Shown piece by piece: positions 46,729 through 57,866 of a stretch of 64,000 nucleotides of DNA. The position numbers were made by a program, and so were the translations under genes. Below the pieces are notes generated by a model. The model did no database searches. It was given only the letters and a program-made list of their open reading frames with translations, and had not been told where the DNA came from. The stretch's first letter is position 1. The number at the start of each line of letters is the position of its first letter. The DNA comes from Mycogone perniciosa (lineage: Eukaryota > Ascomycota > Sordariomycetes > Hypocreales > Hypocreaceae), in NCBI GenBank assembly GCA_025331125.1, contig JAOALB010000016.1, forward strand, positions 248,001 through 312,000. The letters run 5' to 3'.

Positions 46729-47036
46729 ATTCCTACTATATAAAACTCGAAGACAGCCACTAGAGTGTATTTAAACCGTTTAACTGCCGCTATCCCAGCT
46801 ACTTCTAACAATACATGCCTGTGTGCATTTCAACTGGGCAATGGAACGATAACTGGATGCGGCAAGGCCAAGAGCTTCATGCTGGAGCATCGTTAGGAAC
46901 CGAGCTCCAGGTATTTCGGCTTTCTCGACGTCTCTCTTCGCCAGTGCGATGGGAAGTTCGTGACTGGTCCATTATCGTCATCCGACCCCCAGAGTCTCCC
47001 ACATAAGGCCGGACACCTCGAGGAGGCAGCCTAGCC
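46729..47036. other. Convergent intergenic region
   Basis: Between the NLR stop and the end of the ankyrin array. A short open frame, 46815-47006, is not recognised. Confidence 0.4.
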
Positions 47037-48720
47037 TTATGTTGAGAGATGCTCTAATAACTCGATGATTATACGCTGATTATATTCGATAGCCCACCAT
47101 AATGGCGAGTGGTCGTGTTTGTATCTCGCGTTGATATCGATGCCAAATCGGTTGAGAAGGGTTCGAACGGTGTTTTCATGGCCCATTCCAGCTGCCCAGG
47201 AGAGCGGCGTCCGACCAGCATTGTCCTTCGCGTTGACATCGATACCATCTACCAGCGTCAGGGCCTTGACCACGCGCTCGTGTCCCAATTCTGCTGCTAA
47301 AGACAATGGCGTCCGGTCAGCTTCATCCTTCGTGTCGGCGTTAACGTCAGATCGTCCGGCCAAAACAGTGACCACGCCATCATGGCCGTTCTTCGCCGCC
47401 CGCATCAGCGGCGTCTGGCTTTCATTGTTTTTGCAATCTGGGTCAACATGCCTACATTCGAGCAGAACCTTGACAGTGCTCTCGTGTCCCTGATCGGCTG
47501 TCCACCACATTGCCGTCTGTCCATCCTTGTCTTGCCAGTTAACCGCAAAATCTTCCCGCGATATCAGGAAGCGTACAACATTATCGTGGCCTTTCTCGGC
47601 AGCCCATGAAAGTGGCGCTTGACCGACCATAAAAGTCTTTCGAATCCGGATCACACCCTCTCTTCTCTGCCAGGAGCTTCACAACATTGATATATCCCGC
47701 CTCAGCCGCCCAGGGAAGCGGTGTTTGTCCAAAGCAATCTCTGCAATCAGCGTAAACTCTATCGAGCCCCGTTAGAAACTTGACAATCTGGTGGTATCCT
47801 TCACGGGCAGCGTGTGATAGCGGCGTCCGACCGGAATCATCTTGTGCATCGAGATCAACATCTGCTCTCTCAGCAAGGATCTTTACAACTTCTTCTCGCC
47901 CCGCCGCTGCCGCCAAGGACAATGGTGTCTGGTGTTTGTTGCTCCTTTTGTCTGCGCTGATGTCTTGTTGTCCTAATAACGTCTTGACGACACTCGCATG
48001 CCCCATCTCGGCCGCCCATGACAGCGGCGTTCGATGATTGTTATCTTCTCCATCTGCATCACCATGCTCCACCAATATCATGACCACACTACCGTGCCCT
48101 TTTTCTGCTGCTAAAGAAAGTGGTGTTCGCCCATTTTCGTCCCTTGTGGTCGTCTCAACGCCGGTTTGTGTTACAAGAAACCCAACCACACCATCGTGTC
48201 CGTTCCGAGCTGCTGAAGCAAGTGGCGTAAGGCCGTTGCTATCATCCTTGGCATTTGGATTGACGATCCCTCCGTCGACCAGCTTCCTGACAACGTCTTC
48301 GTGCCCATTGTCTGCTGCCCACGATAACGGTGCTTGGCGCTTCACGTCGGTGTTGATGCCCCCCCGCTCCATCAACACCTTTGCTAAACCGTGGTGATTG
48401 TTCTCAGCCGTCAATCGCTGTGGCGATGCGCCGCTTCGAACTTTTGCTGCGGCATCTGCTCCGCCATTAAGAGAGCCATTGTGGCTGCATCGCTTCCCGT
48501 AACAGCTGAAAGATGCAATGGTGTTCGTCCCTGATTATCACGAGCATTTGTATGAGCTCCGGCCCTCAGTAGCAGGCCTACTATATGTTCAAAGCCGTGG
48601 AATGCAGCCTAGTGAAGGGCGGACTTTCGGGAGCTGTCGACGATTTGAACGTTTGCCCCAGAACCCCTCGTTCTACGACATCCTCACCCAGGCGTACACA
48701 GTCTATTCTATCTGGAATCG
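47037..48720 (-). pseudogene. Ankyrin-repeat array, broken by frameshifts and a stop
   Basis: Twelve or more ankyrin repeats of the TPLSWAAExGHxxVVKxLL type run leftwards from about 48720. Frame is lost at about 48660 and again at about 48463, a TAG at 48609-48611 sits where the repeat consensus has Trp (LH-W-AAFHG), and another shift occurs at about 47620. Between lesions, long frames persist (48414-47627 and 47620-47037). Repeats are very alike, a sign of recent homogenisation, as seen in NLR repeat domains. No nucleotide-binding domain could be found upstream, so this is probably the sensor end of a dead NLR or ankyrin protein. A TGG to TAG change is the kind produced by C-to-T mutation, such as repeat-induced point mutation, but one site is no proof. 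Confidence 0.8.
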
Positions 48721-48940
48721 ATAAGAAAAAGAGATCTGCCAGAGCATTAAAGCAATATACTTTACATTTTTGCTTGCGGAATGCAACCTGCTACATTAGA
48801 ACCGCCGTGGAGTCCGCGCGCCAGCTGGACGCTTACTCTCCCCCTCTTCAACAGGCCAAAGAGGCCACCGATTATTTATAGACGGTCTGGGAGATTATTA
48901 TGGAGGTTTCTCAAAGTCCCGGAGTGACAACTGAGGTTTT
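48721..48940. other. Short spacer between two pseudogenes
   Basis: Contains an open fragment (48798-48881) of Ala/Glu/Gln-rich sequence with a TAG, not recognised. Confidence 0.3.
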
Positions 48941-49182
48941 GCTTCGCGGTTGACTGGATGGAACGCCATCAAGAGCCGAGTTGAACAGCTCGGCCTCCAA
49001 ATGACCGACGTGCAAGTTAAGCTGCTGTGGGTTCACCTGTCTTTCATGCGTTAAGCAGCTAGTTACTGACGTTGTGCAACAGAACGTCCAAGATCAAGGC
49101 CATGGCTGACGTCCGTCCCCTCGCCATCGACGACACGGACTCAATTATTCGAGCATTCCACCTCGATCTGCAGCAGCAATAG
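48941..49182 (+). pseudogene. Orphan 3' end of a homocitrate synthase gene (lysine biosynthesis)
   Basis: The codons from 48941 read ASRLTGWNAIKSRVEQLG, the C-terminal region of fungal homocitrate synthase. A GT-AG intron (49027-49082, GTGGGT..CAACAG) then joins VQVKLL to TSKIKAMADVRPLAIDDTDS, which ends in a stop at 49180-49182. The catalytic TIM barrel and everything upstream are missing: a TGA precedes the Ala-Ser. The splice site and final stop remain intact, so only a 3' scrap was moved or left. Homocitrate synthase makes the first committed step of the alpha-aminoadipate pathway; this piece cannot do so. A complete copy must exist elsewhere in the genome. Confidence 0.75.
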
Positions 49183-49601
49183 GCTAAGGAGAACTGAGGG
49201 TAGAAACGGATGGAGTACACGAGAAATGCATGTTTTCAATACTTGGCGCTGGATTAAAAAGTTTGTGTATTGGGTCAACTTTTAGAGTAAAATCATGACC
49301 TTGTTTTTTTTTTCATCGCCGCCTTGTCAAAATGTGCGAGTTGGTATGTAAACCACGATGAGTGTTGGTGACTGATGCCGTGCTTCATCTTTGCACACTA
49401 TATACTTCGTATACATTTCGTGAATGTTTACGGAGTACAAACGGAAGATTCACAGGGTTTTGGCTATCCTTCTATGGTATTGATTTAATATTTTCCCCTC
49501 TGAGCAGGAGGAGAGCTTCAATTGTTACTGACTTTCAATACGGAGTGCTACTACTGCTGCAAAGCTGGGCAAAATGGCCGCCCCGCGTCAGCTTACATAT
49601 A

Positions 49602-49649
49602 ACCATAGGCTCGCCCTTCGCAGCCCCCCAAAAAGGACGAGCCTATGGT
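49602..49649. repeat. Hairpin: 17-base arms, one mismatch
   Basis: The arms ACCATAGGCTCGCCCTT and AAGGACGAGCCTATGGT are inverted copies with one mismatch, around a 14-base C/A-rich loop. It could fold as a stable stem, be the terminus of a foldback element, or be a terminator-like structure. No flanking duplication was resolved. Confidence 0.55.
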
Positions 49650-51976
49650 ATTATTGTAATAACCGCTGCTCAGCTTGCGCTTACCACTCATCCTTAAAAC
49701 GGGGCGTCAAGCATGTCATCATGGTGGATACATAACGCTTCAAAAAGTTGGGCAATTTGGCGACACTACGAAGTACGTCAGAGACCTTCGGAGCTAAGTT
49801 TCGCCGAATTTGAATGCCGAAGCACCAGCCACAATCACTCTGAGAACATGAAAGTCGAGCATCATGACCTGTACCAGGTCAACCTCACGGCTGCCTTTAC
49901 TATTTCTTCTCCCGGGGCATAGTGGTCATATGTATTGATGCGTTAGCTAGCCTCCAGAAAGTCGCAATAAGCTTGCCTTTTACGTGGTGGTTCTGAGTTC
50001 TTTATAATATGAAACTCGTGTTCAACGTGACATCTCCTCGGGTCCTCTTTTTGCTACGTTTACGTCAATTACTATGTAGTGCTGTATACGATGTCTCAGC
50101 AGCAGTAACTAATGATTGTTATCCTTATTGTATGACTTTATAACCATATTGCCATACGTGCTCCGGTTGTTTCTGTGACCTGACTATGTCATATCAAGTG
50201 CATCCTGGCACGTATATCAGGCAGTTGGCAAGACAGTGCTGATACAGAGTCCAAGACGCTAAATTTGGAATAACATGATTCCGTTTTTGGAGGTCAATGA
50301 TCCTCGCGCTAAGAAATTTACTCCTACTTCGTACACCAGCACCGTTTCGCGCTCCGTACATGACGGCAGAACCGGTTATATACATACACCCCGACATTTA
50401 CGGGCATAGCGTTAGGCTTGCACCCCCTCCCGAATAAGGGTAAATGTGAATCCTAGCCAATAAAATAGCGACACGCAGTAACCCCGGGTGCCTTGACAGG
50501 AGTTGACGCGTTGACGATCTGAGTCCCTGTGGACTTCCCACGAACCCGTCACATCGCGGAGTGTATAGTCAGCTGTGTCATCATAGCATAAGGTCACAGA
50601 TCACCAGAATCCATCTCTATTCGCTGCTGTGGTCTTCTTCTCTTCTGTGCCTTCAGTTAGATGGAGTTAGGAGTACGAAGTACCTAGCAATAAAGGCTAA
50701 TATGTAGAATATAAAAGTAGGACCCGGGTTCAGCGTCGGCATTTTATGTATTAGTGCCTAACGTTTTTCCAAGTATATAGGTCGGTGTCTGCCAAATATG
50801 GCCGAATACAGCACTTGTACGGAGTACATATGGAGTGCAGATTCAGCCGCAGCAGCTAGCCATATTAGTAATACAGAATGCATAAGTTGATTCTAGGTAG
50901 TTTGATGATCTGGAAGGCTTACCTTAGCAAAGTTTATATTACCCATTAAAGGCCAGACCAAGTAGTACTTAAATTCCATCAATGTTAATACTTTATCATA
51001 ACTATATATGGAAAAAAAACTTCATTATTACACATAGTTAACCGACTGGCCAATATATAGTACTTAGGAAAGACGACGCATTCTTTCTAATTATAACCTA
51101 TTAATGCCTTTAGTTCTCATCTATCTCGTTGTCAGTAAACAGAGACCCCACTGCCCAATTATCATACGAGACCTGTGCCACGACCACATTATACATATGT
51201 CATGGCACTGGGTGCTCTGCTGCAAAGAATTGCCGTGTAATTTGTAAATATATACGAAGTACGGAGTAGGCTCTCTCGCCGCTGCGTACGGAACTTCAGC
51301 TGAGAACTGGGATGAACGGATTGTATTTCAGGCCACCCGCTATAAACTGTCGACCTTCTGCTTGGGGAAAGGCGAGTTGGCCATTCTCCAATTCCGCAGC
51401 CTGTACGCTGGGATCCGTATTTACTCCGTACGGAGTATTAAATGAATGCAAGCAAACCCCCACACTATGGTCTTGATAGCATAATGGAACACACCAAGCC
51501 TTAAGCATCAATACAGAGTATAAGACATATAATTTGTAACTAAGTATTCTGAAAAACACACCAGTACTTGTATTATAACCAAAAAATTAAAATACATATA
51601 CGGAGTATCCAAGTACATGTTTATTTAACATTTGAGATTCTTGTGGGCTGCACCAGTCTGCTGCGTTGTATGAAGTACCGCCTGCATATATGCATACATG
51701 ATACCCTTGTCTCGCTACGTTCGAGAACGCTTTCGAGCCCGCGGAGAGTTTTATTGCTAAACTACCCCACTATAATATCAGCTGCTTTTACGTTAAAATT
51801 AACTTAAATTGCTGTAAAAATATGCATATCCTATCATAATGGCTCTATTATCAGCTGATACTTACTTAGCTGAAAACTATGAACCATGCCCTTCTAGTAA
51901 ACGGAATCCACCTACTAGATTGTAATGTAGAATTCCTTAGTCACTAATAAAGTAAGAGTATACCTGGCAGTTTTCT

Positions 51977-51983
51977 TATAAAA
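51977..51983 (+). promoter_or_regulatory. TATA-like element of the cysteine-knot peptide gene
   Basis: TATAAAA about 113 nt upstream of the start codon, followed nearer the ATG by a CT-run leader (CTCTCTCTCTACT). Both are usual in fungal promoters. Confidence 0.4.
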
Positions 51984-52089
51984 ACTCGCACTGCTGTAGT
52001 ATATTCTCTGAGAACAAAATCTAGTATTATTATCGAATACGACCTTGCTAAAAACTTCTTTAACTATATTATTACTCTCTCTCTCTACT

Positions 52090-52363
52090 ATGCGTCCCTC
52101 TGATCTTACCTACGGCCTTATCCTGGCCTTTGCAACCCTTGGATCTGCACAGGTATATACTGATAACTAGAGTATAGTGATATGCCTATATTAACCTCTG
52201 TTAGATTCGGTGCTTGCCTGGTGGTTCATCCTGCCCACACAGTGGCCCTAACAAATGCTGTTTTCCCTATGTGTGTTTTGTTGACAAACTTCTGGTATGA
52301 ATGATAGTCCCTTATGATATCTAAATGCTAACGTTACTGTAGAACGGAATCTGCAAACAATAG
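52090..52363 (+). CDS. Small secreted six-cysteine peptide, inhibitor-cystine-knot spacing
   Basis: Exons 52090-52152, 52205-52294 and 52343-52363 give a 57-residue precursor. All introns are phase 0 (52 and 48 nt) with GTAT starts and TAG ends; the second has a GCTAAC branch site. The first exon alone codes for the signal peptide (cleavage expected near GSAQ, residues 18-21). The mature part of about 36 residues has six Cys in the order C-x6-C-x7-CC-x4-C-x9-C, which fits the knottin/inhibitor-cystine-knot pattern. Knottins act as protease inhibitors, antimicrobials, effectors or channel blockers; the sequence does not tell which. The gene sits alone in AT-rich DNA. Each exon is too small to be seen as an open frame, so automated gene finders may miss it. 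Confidence 0.72.
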
Positions 52364-52389
52364 ACTGCCAATCTTTTACCTAGGGGTAT

Positions 52390-52740
52390 TTGAAGCGATG
52401 TGTGGTAAATTAGTCGTTAAAAGATAGACACACCGGTTGTGCTCGCTATCAGGAATGCAGGAAGGTGATGGAAGAGATAGGGCGAGGTTCCCCTTGGAGG
52501 GAGAGTGACCCTCCCTTCAAGGGAGGCTGCCCTAGAGTATGTATAAAATGAGGGCTTCCACTCAAGCTTTAGGGAAGGCCAGAGATCAATACAGTTCTTT
52601 ACTGGCTCCTTGCTTACTAGACTCCAGCTAAGCGGTTAGGACTCCTTTACAGACTCTATCACTCTCTTCGTGTACTCCCATTACTTCTTGGCACTCGCTC
52701 CGAAAAGGCGGTTTCGTTAATACCCATATATAATTGTCGC
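52390..52740 (+). mobile_element. Possible solo LTR or LTR remnant
   Basis: The stretch has a TATA-like GTATAAAATGAGGG (about 52538) followed by a leader of the AGATCAATACAGTTCTTTACT type, reminiscent of fungal retrotransposon LTRs. A short hairpin (CCTTGGAGGGAG..CCCTCCCTTCAAGG) lies upstream. There is no internal coding region and I could not fix TG..CA ends or a target duplication, so this is a suggestion only. Confidence 0.25.
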
Positions 52741-53090
52741 GTAACGCGGCCATAAAATATCAGCATTTTAACATAATACAGGATTATTTCAGCGTCACCA
52801 AAGTATGTGTCAGTAAAATCAGGGAGGATAATATAAAAGAGTGAAATAACTTGCATTAAAAAGTCTAAGTAAATAGTGGATAGATAGTCAGGTATCTTTA
52901 TATATAAAAGGTATACAAAAAATTGTACTGCTATTAATATTATTATAAGTTTTTACAAAATTGCTATAAATAACTTAAAACTGTTTACTTTTTAAACCTT
53001 TTTATTTAATTGCTTTTATGACTTCTCAATAGAAGCCAGACTTGCAAAAAAAATAGCGAGTACAAGGAAAAATGAATTGCTTGAATGATA
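52741..53090. other. AT-rich spacer before the tRNA
   Basis: Very AT-rich (52860-53040) and without genes. Confidence 0.4.
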
Positions 53091-53163
53091 AGCCCCCTGT
53101 GGGACTCGAACCCACAATCTCAAGATTAGAAGTCTTGCGCCTTAGCCATTAGGCCAAGGGGGC
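53091..53163 (-). tRNA. tRNA-Arg (anticodon UCU)
   Basis: 73 nt on the minus strand. The acceptor stem GCCCCCT pairs with AGGGGGC, discriminator T. The D arm contains GGCCTAATGGC. The anticodon stem CAAGA/TCTTG frames the loop CTTCTAA, whose centre TCT reads AGA codons. The T arm GTGGG-TTCGAGT-CCCAC is canonical. There is no intron and no encoded CCA. Confidence 0.95.
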
Positions 53164-54156
53164 TTGTTTTTGTTGAAGACCCTGAAGCTCCCTTTTGCCT
53201 AAGTAGGGTTTGCCCTAGCGTATCTCTAATTTTGGTTCATCTCATGATGCATCTGCTCCATCTTTTGTCTATCCCGCACCTGAATCGCTGCGTTACATAA
53301 ACCTTATTGGGCAATGAAAGTCAATATTCTCATATCTTCCTATGGCGGCAATCTTCATGATTTTCTAGTCACATGACGACAGGTTTTTGTTGTGGACACA
53401 GACAAACACAACCCACACCAACCAACTAGGCTGCAACTCGACCTACCTATGTAATTGACAACAAATCATCTCAGTGGAGAGGATCTCACTCTTATCCCTA
53501 TTCGTGAGCATACAATCTTTCGACCACCAAGGGAGCATATAAAAGACAGGAGGGTAAGGGATTGAAGGAAGTGAAATAAAGACCGAGCCGGTGACAAGGA
53601 CTTGTGGAATGCGGAGCACACAATACTGCATCGCTATTTGCTGGTACCAGACACTCCTTTACATTGAGTTACCCCCTATACAAGTTTGAGCCATCAGTAC
53701 CTAGGTAGCCTAGCTACTCCCTCGATGCGCGTAGATAAACCTCTATCTAGTCAGACAAGTGTGAGTCCCTTGTCCCGTTTGAGTAATGTGTTTTGTGGTC
53801 ATTTTTTATTATTACCTATTTGTTGGTTAGTATAAAAAGAGACTGCATCAAAGCTGACATAGACAAAGGCTGATTTCCCTATCAAGTTTGATCTGAACCC
53901 TCTCTAAACTGAGGATCGCCTTGTACAAGTCCCTTGAATTCATGAGCAACACTACTTCGTTGCAATCGATTTTTGTTTGTATGGGGTGCGACTCGCTTGC
54001 GAATCCTCCCGGAAAGGTCTCTTTCTCCCTATCTCCAACCCCTTTTCACTCTCTTAATAGTCACCCATGAAGTAGGGGGACCACCATTAAATGAAGAATC
54101 CAATACATTTAATTTGATATCCTACCACAGCAAATATATATCGTTTGAACCCCTAC
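53164..54156. other. Intergenic, 1 kb
   Basis: No gene seen. It holds the promoter side of the tRNA gene and the 3' flank of the beta-mannosidase gene. Confidence 0.45.
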
Positions 54157-56919
54157 TCAAAGGGAGCTTTGAGGTATTTCCAATGACGCCTCCGCAGCAC
54201 CAACATACGTCCATAGCAACTTATCCGCCGTCAGGCTCCCCTCCACCTTGATTGTCTGCTTCTCCCCAGGCACAATGTCAAAGCCATTGTCGCTCAGCTT
54301 CAAACCCTCAACTTCTTCAAATACAAAGCCTTTGACGGGTCGTTGCGTTGATACTACGACTTGGTCCTTGGATGGTGAGACCTCAAATGTGACCCCCCGG
54401 TCGGGCATGTCCAGGAACTTTATTGGCTCAGGCCAGGCTGTGTCAGTGGCGAGGATGGTACCTGTGGAGGCATCTGTGAGAGTGACGTGTACGACAAAGG
54501 GGTCGTATTGAGAAGTGGAGAAGGGCACTCTTTCGTCATCTGGGTTGGGGATTGAAGGCGGGGGGATCTTTTCTTGGAGGACATCGGTGGTGGAGTTTGC
54601 GGAAGCGGTGATGGTGATCATGGTAGAAGGAGAGACGTCCTTGCCGGAGCGGGCAGAGATGAAGCGTACAGTCACTTTGACCTCAACGGGCTGGATGTTG
54701 TTGCTGACAACCCAGACGTCAAAGGTGCCCTTGCGAGCTGGGAGGGTTTGGTCGACTTGGCCGGTTACCAGGCCGGAGTTCTCATCCACCCAGTACCCTG
54801 TCTGAGTCCAATCGTGGAATGTGCGGGATACGCCAATGTCGACAGGGCGCAGAGCACGAGAAATAGCATAGTACGCAGGTTTTTTGATGAGGAAATAATC
54901 GACAACGGCCCAGGACATGGTAGGCCAGCAATCATTAAGCTGCCAAACTAGCACACCACCACAACCACGGTTACCCGGCTTTCCCCATTGACGACGCCAG
55001 GCCTTATACGCGGCACGCATAGTCTCTGCTTGCACGACTTGTGTGAGGTGAGTGTATCCAGCGAGGTCGTGGCGCGGGCGGAAGTTTTCAACGACGTAGG
55101 TCATCATGCGGCGCTCGTGGCCAATGCCTTTGTTGTGAAAGTCGAGGACCATGGAGCCAGGGTAGAGCTGAGATGGGTCGCTGGCCATGCGACGGGTGGT
55201 GCTGAGGTGAGGGTATGCTTCCATACCGAATTCACTGACGAAGCGGCCTCCAAGGGTGGACGCTTCTTGATATTTGTTCATGGCGCCGTGCCAGACTAGT
55301 TGGGCGTTAGTACTATCAAATATTGATGCAAGAGAGATGTGGCTTACGGTTCCATTGGTGTATATCACCCACAGTCCGGTCCGCGGTTGGCTTTCCGTCG
55401 CCCCAGGGGCTGCTTGGATGATAGATCATGTATGGGTCCTCCTCCTTGACCAACTCCGGGAGGAAGTGCTCATAGAGATACCGGGCGGGGAACGTAGAAT
55501 TGAGCCACGATTGTGTATCTTTGTTCTCAAAGTCATAGTCAAGCTTATACCTCTCCTGAACTTGGTAATCCTCGTTGTTACCTGCCCAGATGACCATGGA
55601 CGGATGTGACCGCAGGCGCCGAATCTGCTGTCTCGCCTCCTGTTCTAGATTCTGGAGGTAAGATGGATACGCTGGGTAGCTTCCACAAGCAAATTGGAAG
55701 TCATGGAACACAAGGATTCCAAATTCGTCGGCTGCATCAAGCAGGGCATCCTCTTCGTAAACACCACCTCCCCAAACCCGGATCATGACTTGGTTGCCTT
55801 CAGCCATGAGCTTGATCCAGTCCCGGTATCGCTGTGCGGGTACACCGGCAAGATAGCTGTCGGCAGGAATCCAGCACGAACCACCAGCAAAGACATCTAT
55901 GTTGTTGATACGGAAGTAGAATGACTTCCCAAGGGTGTCTGGCTCCTGGACGAGCTGAGTGCGACGGAATCCGATCAGCTTGGCCTGGGAATCAAGCTCT
56001 TTGTTATTGCGGATGATCTTTGCTTGGAGCTGGTATCTGGTCTGGGATCCGTATCCCAGGGGATACCAGAGCTCTGGTTCGTTGAGCTTGAAGGGGACCT
56101 CGATCAAGCCATTCGCCGTGATGTTGGTCTCCTTCTCAAAAACGACTTTATCATCCTTGGACAAAGATACTAAAACCTTGTCATCCTTGCAGGTTTTGCC
56201 AGCCACTCTGGTGAAAATAGATCCAGAGCACGACTTTAAATCCTCGCTGACCTGATTCTGAGCCCAGACATCGTCAATTCTGGCAACATACTGCTCAATA
56301 TAGACAGGCTTCCAAGGACCAGCAGTCATGAGAATGGGGCCCCAGTCCCAACCCCAGTTGTACTGTGCTTTCCGGACAGGGATGCGACTGGCCTCAGTCT
56401 GTCTGACGAGGAAGTTGTGCTCGTGGCTGTGCTTCTTGATGAGTTCTTCCCCGCGAAGGATGGCCGAGTCGAAGACGATACGGATATTGTTTTCTGCACC
56501 GGGCTTAATGTGTTCCGTGACATTGACACGGTAGGAAACAAACATGTTTTCTGCTTCCAGAATCTTAGCCTCGTTGAGGTAGACAGTGGCGAAGGTGTCG
56601 AGTCCTTCAAAGACGAGATCCGTAGTGACGGCATCGCCCTTGGATGAAGCCGGAGGGGCAGTGAAAGATACTTGGTATTCCCATGCCTTCTTCCCGATCC
56701 ACTGCACTGAGCGTTCATTTAAGTCCACAAATGGATCTGGGATCCTGATAAATGTCAGTACAGTACCATCATACTCAGGATATAGGCATACTTCTTGTTG
56801 GCTAGAAGGTCCATGTGCACCTGAGTTGGAACCTTGGTTACGGGAAGCCATTCTTGTGAAGGACCATCCTGCTGCCTGAAGGACCAGCCAGTGCCAATTT
56901 CGATCCTGGAATGAGACAT
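54157..56919 (-). CDS. GH2 beta-mannosidase, intracellular type (MndB-like)
   Basis: Exons 56919-56792, 56744-55348 and 55295-54157 give about 887 residues. There is no signal peptide, so it is the cytosolic beta-mannosidase B type that hydrolyses beta-1,4-linked mannobiose and short mannan oligosaccharides. Order: N-terminal sugar-binding domain (PTQVHMDLL..IPDPFVDLNE, QYNWGWDWGP), an immunoglobulin-like domain, then the TIM barrel with acid/base Glu in WAGNNED (about 434), the nucleophile Glu in FVSEFGMEAYP (about 530) and an active-site tryptophan/asparagine motif VWQLNDCWPTMSW. Further beta-sandwich domains complete the C-terminus. The two introns (47 and 52 nt) are in frame. It matches the family in length and order. 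Confidence 0.93.
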
Positions 56920-57866
56920 AATGATGAATGGTGAGCTGGTGGAATTGCCCTACTCTGTCCTCTTCCTATACGCTTGTGAGCTAATGGTAGAGGGGCCATC
57001 TACAAAGTAACATGGACTCACTTCATAAAATCCCCTACTTGTACATGTATGCAAACAGGATTAAAGGGGAAGAAATGAAAGATATGGGAAGTTCTGTGAA
57101 ATACTAACGGTTTGGAGGAGGTGGCTGATATGTACTCCGTAATGTCATCCCCCACGCCACTGAACCCAAATCCATAGTTCGCGCACCCCCACGAACGCTC
57201 CACGAAACGGCCCCTCCCCCACCTTGCGGGGTACAAAGCCTGGCCTAGGCATAAATGGGAAATAGAAGTGTCAATGAGACTCGAATTATCTAAAGTTGAC
57301 CGCCATAATGCTCCGTATAGTCATCAACATGCTAGATATGGAGCAGCTCAGGAGGCAATATAGGGGTATCTATTTTTATAGTTCTCTGAAGGGTGTAGAG
57401 ACAGCTTTGGTCTGCCATTGATCCCTATTGCGAGCTGTTCATATTATATCTTACTTCAGTATTCTGGGATATCTTTTCGGCATAGAATTCGGACAACATT
57501 ATGCTAGCAGATTGATGCTCTGTATTCTGTGGTAGAATAAATGTCCGTCACCGGCGCCAGGGGTCAATGATGGGGCTGGGAATTGGGGGTTGGTTTATTT
57601 TATAGCGGTCATTACAGTACCTAACCCCCACCGTACGACTCGAACAAACAAGAGAAGATAAGGATAATACACGATACGAACACGACAGAACTTCCATTTA
57701 TCAGATCGAAACTACGAATATAATCAAAACATCCCACCCCGAAGCCAGTGACTGAAGTTCATGTCAAAAGGAAAGGAAACCCGCGTCATAAACCAACTTA
57801 ATGCCAACAAATGAAACAAAACCACATGGTCCTTCAACACCAACAAAGTCGTATAAAACGGTTCAA
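56920..57866. other. Intergenic, beta-mannosidase promoter and CCCH gene 3' flank
   Basis: No gene. A GTACTCCGTAA palindrome copy lies near 57131. Confidence 0.4.

Larger units (their letters stand above)
49183..52089. other. AT-rich gene desert, 2.9 kb
   Basis: No gene is supported. It includes the hairpin at 49602-49649 and many TACGGAGTA copies (about 49430, 50818, 51260, 51422). Short open frames have no family resemblance. The desert ends at a TATA-like element ahead of the small secreted peptide gene. Confidence 0.5.

Noticed and set aside
46815..47006. Plus-strand frame of 63 codons between the NLR and the ankyrin array
   Set aside because: No start context, family or splice signal; probably chance.
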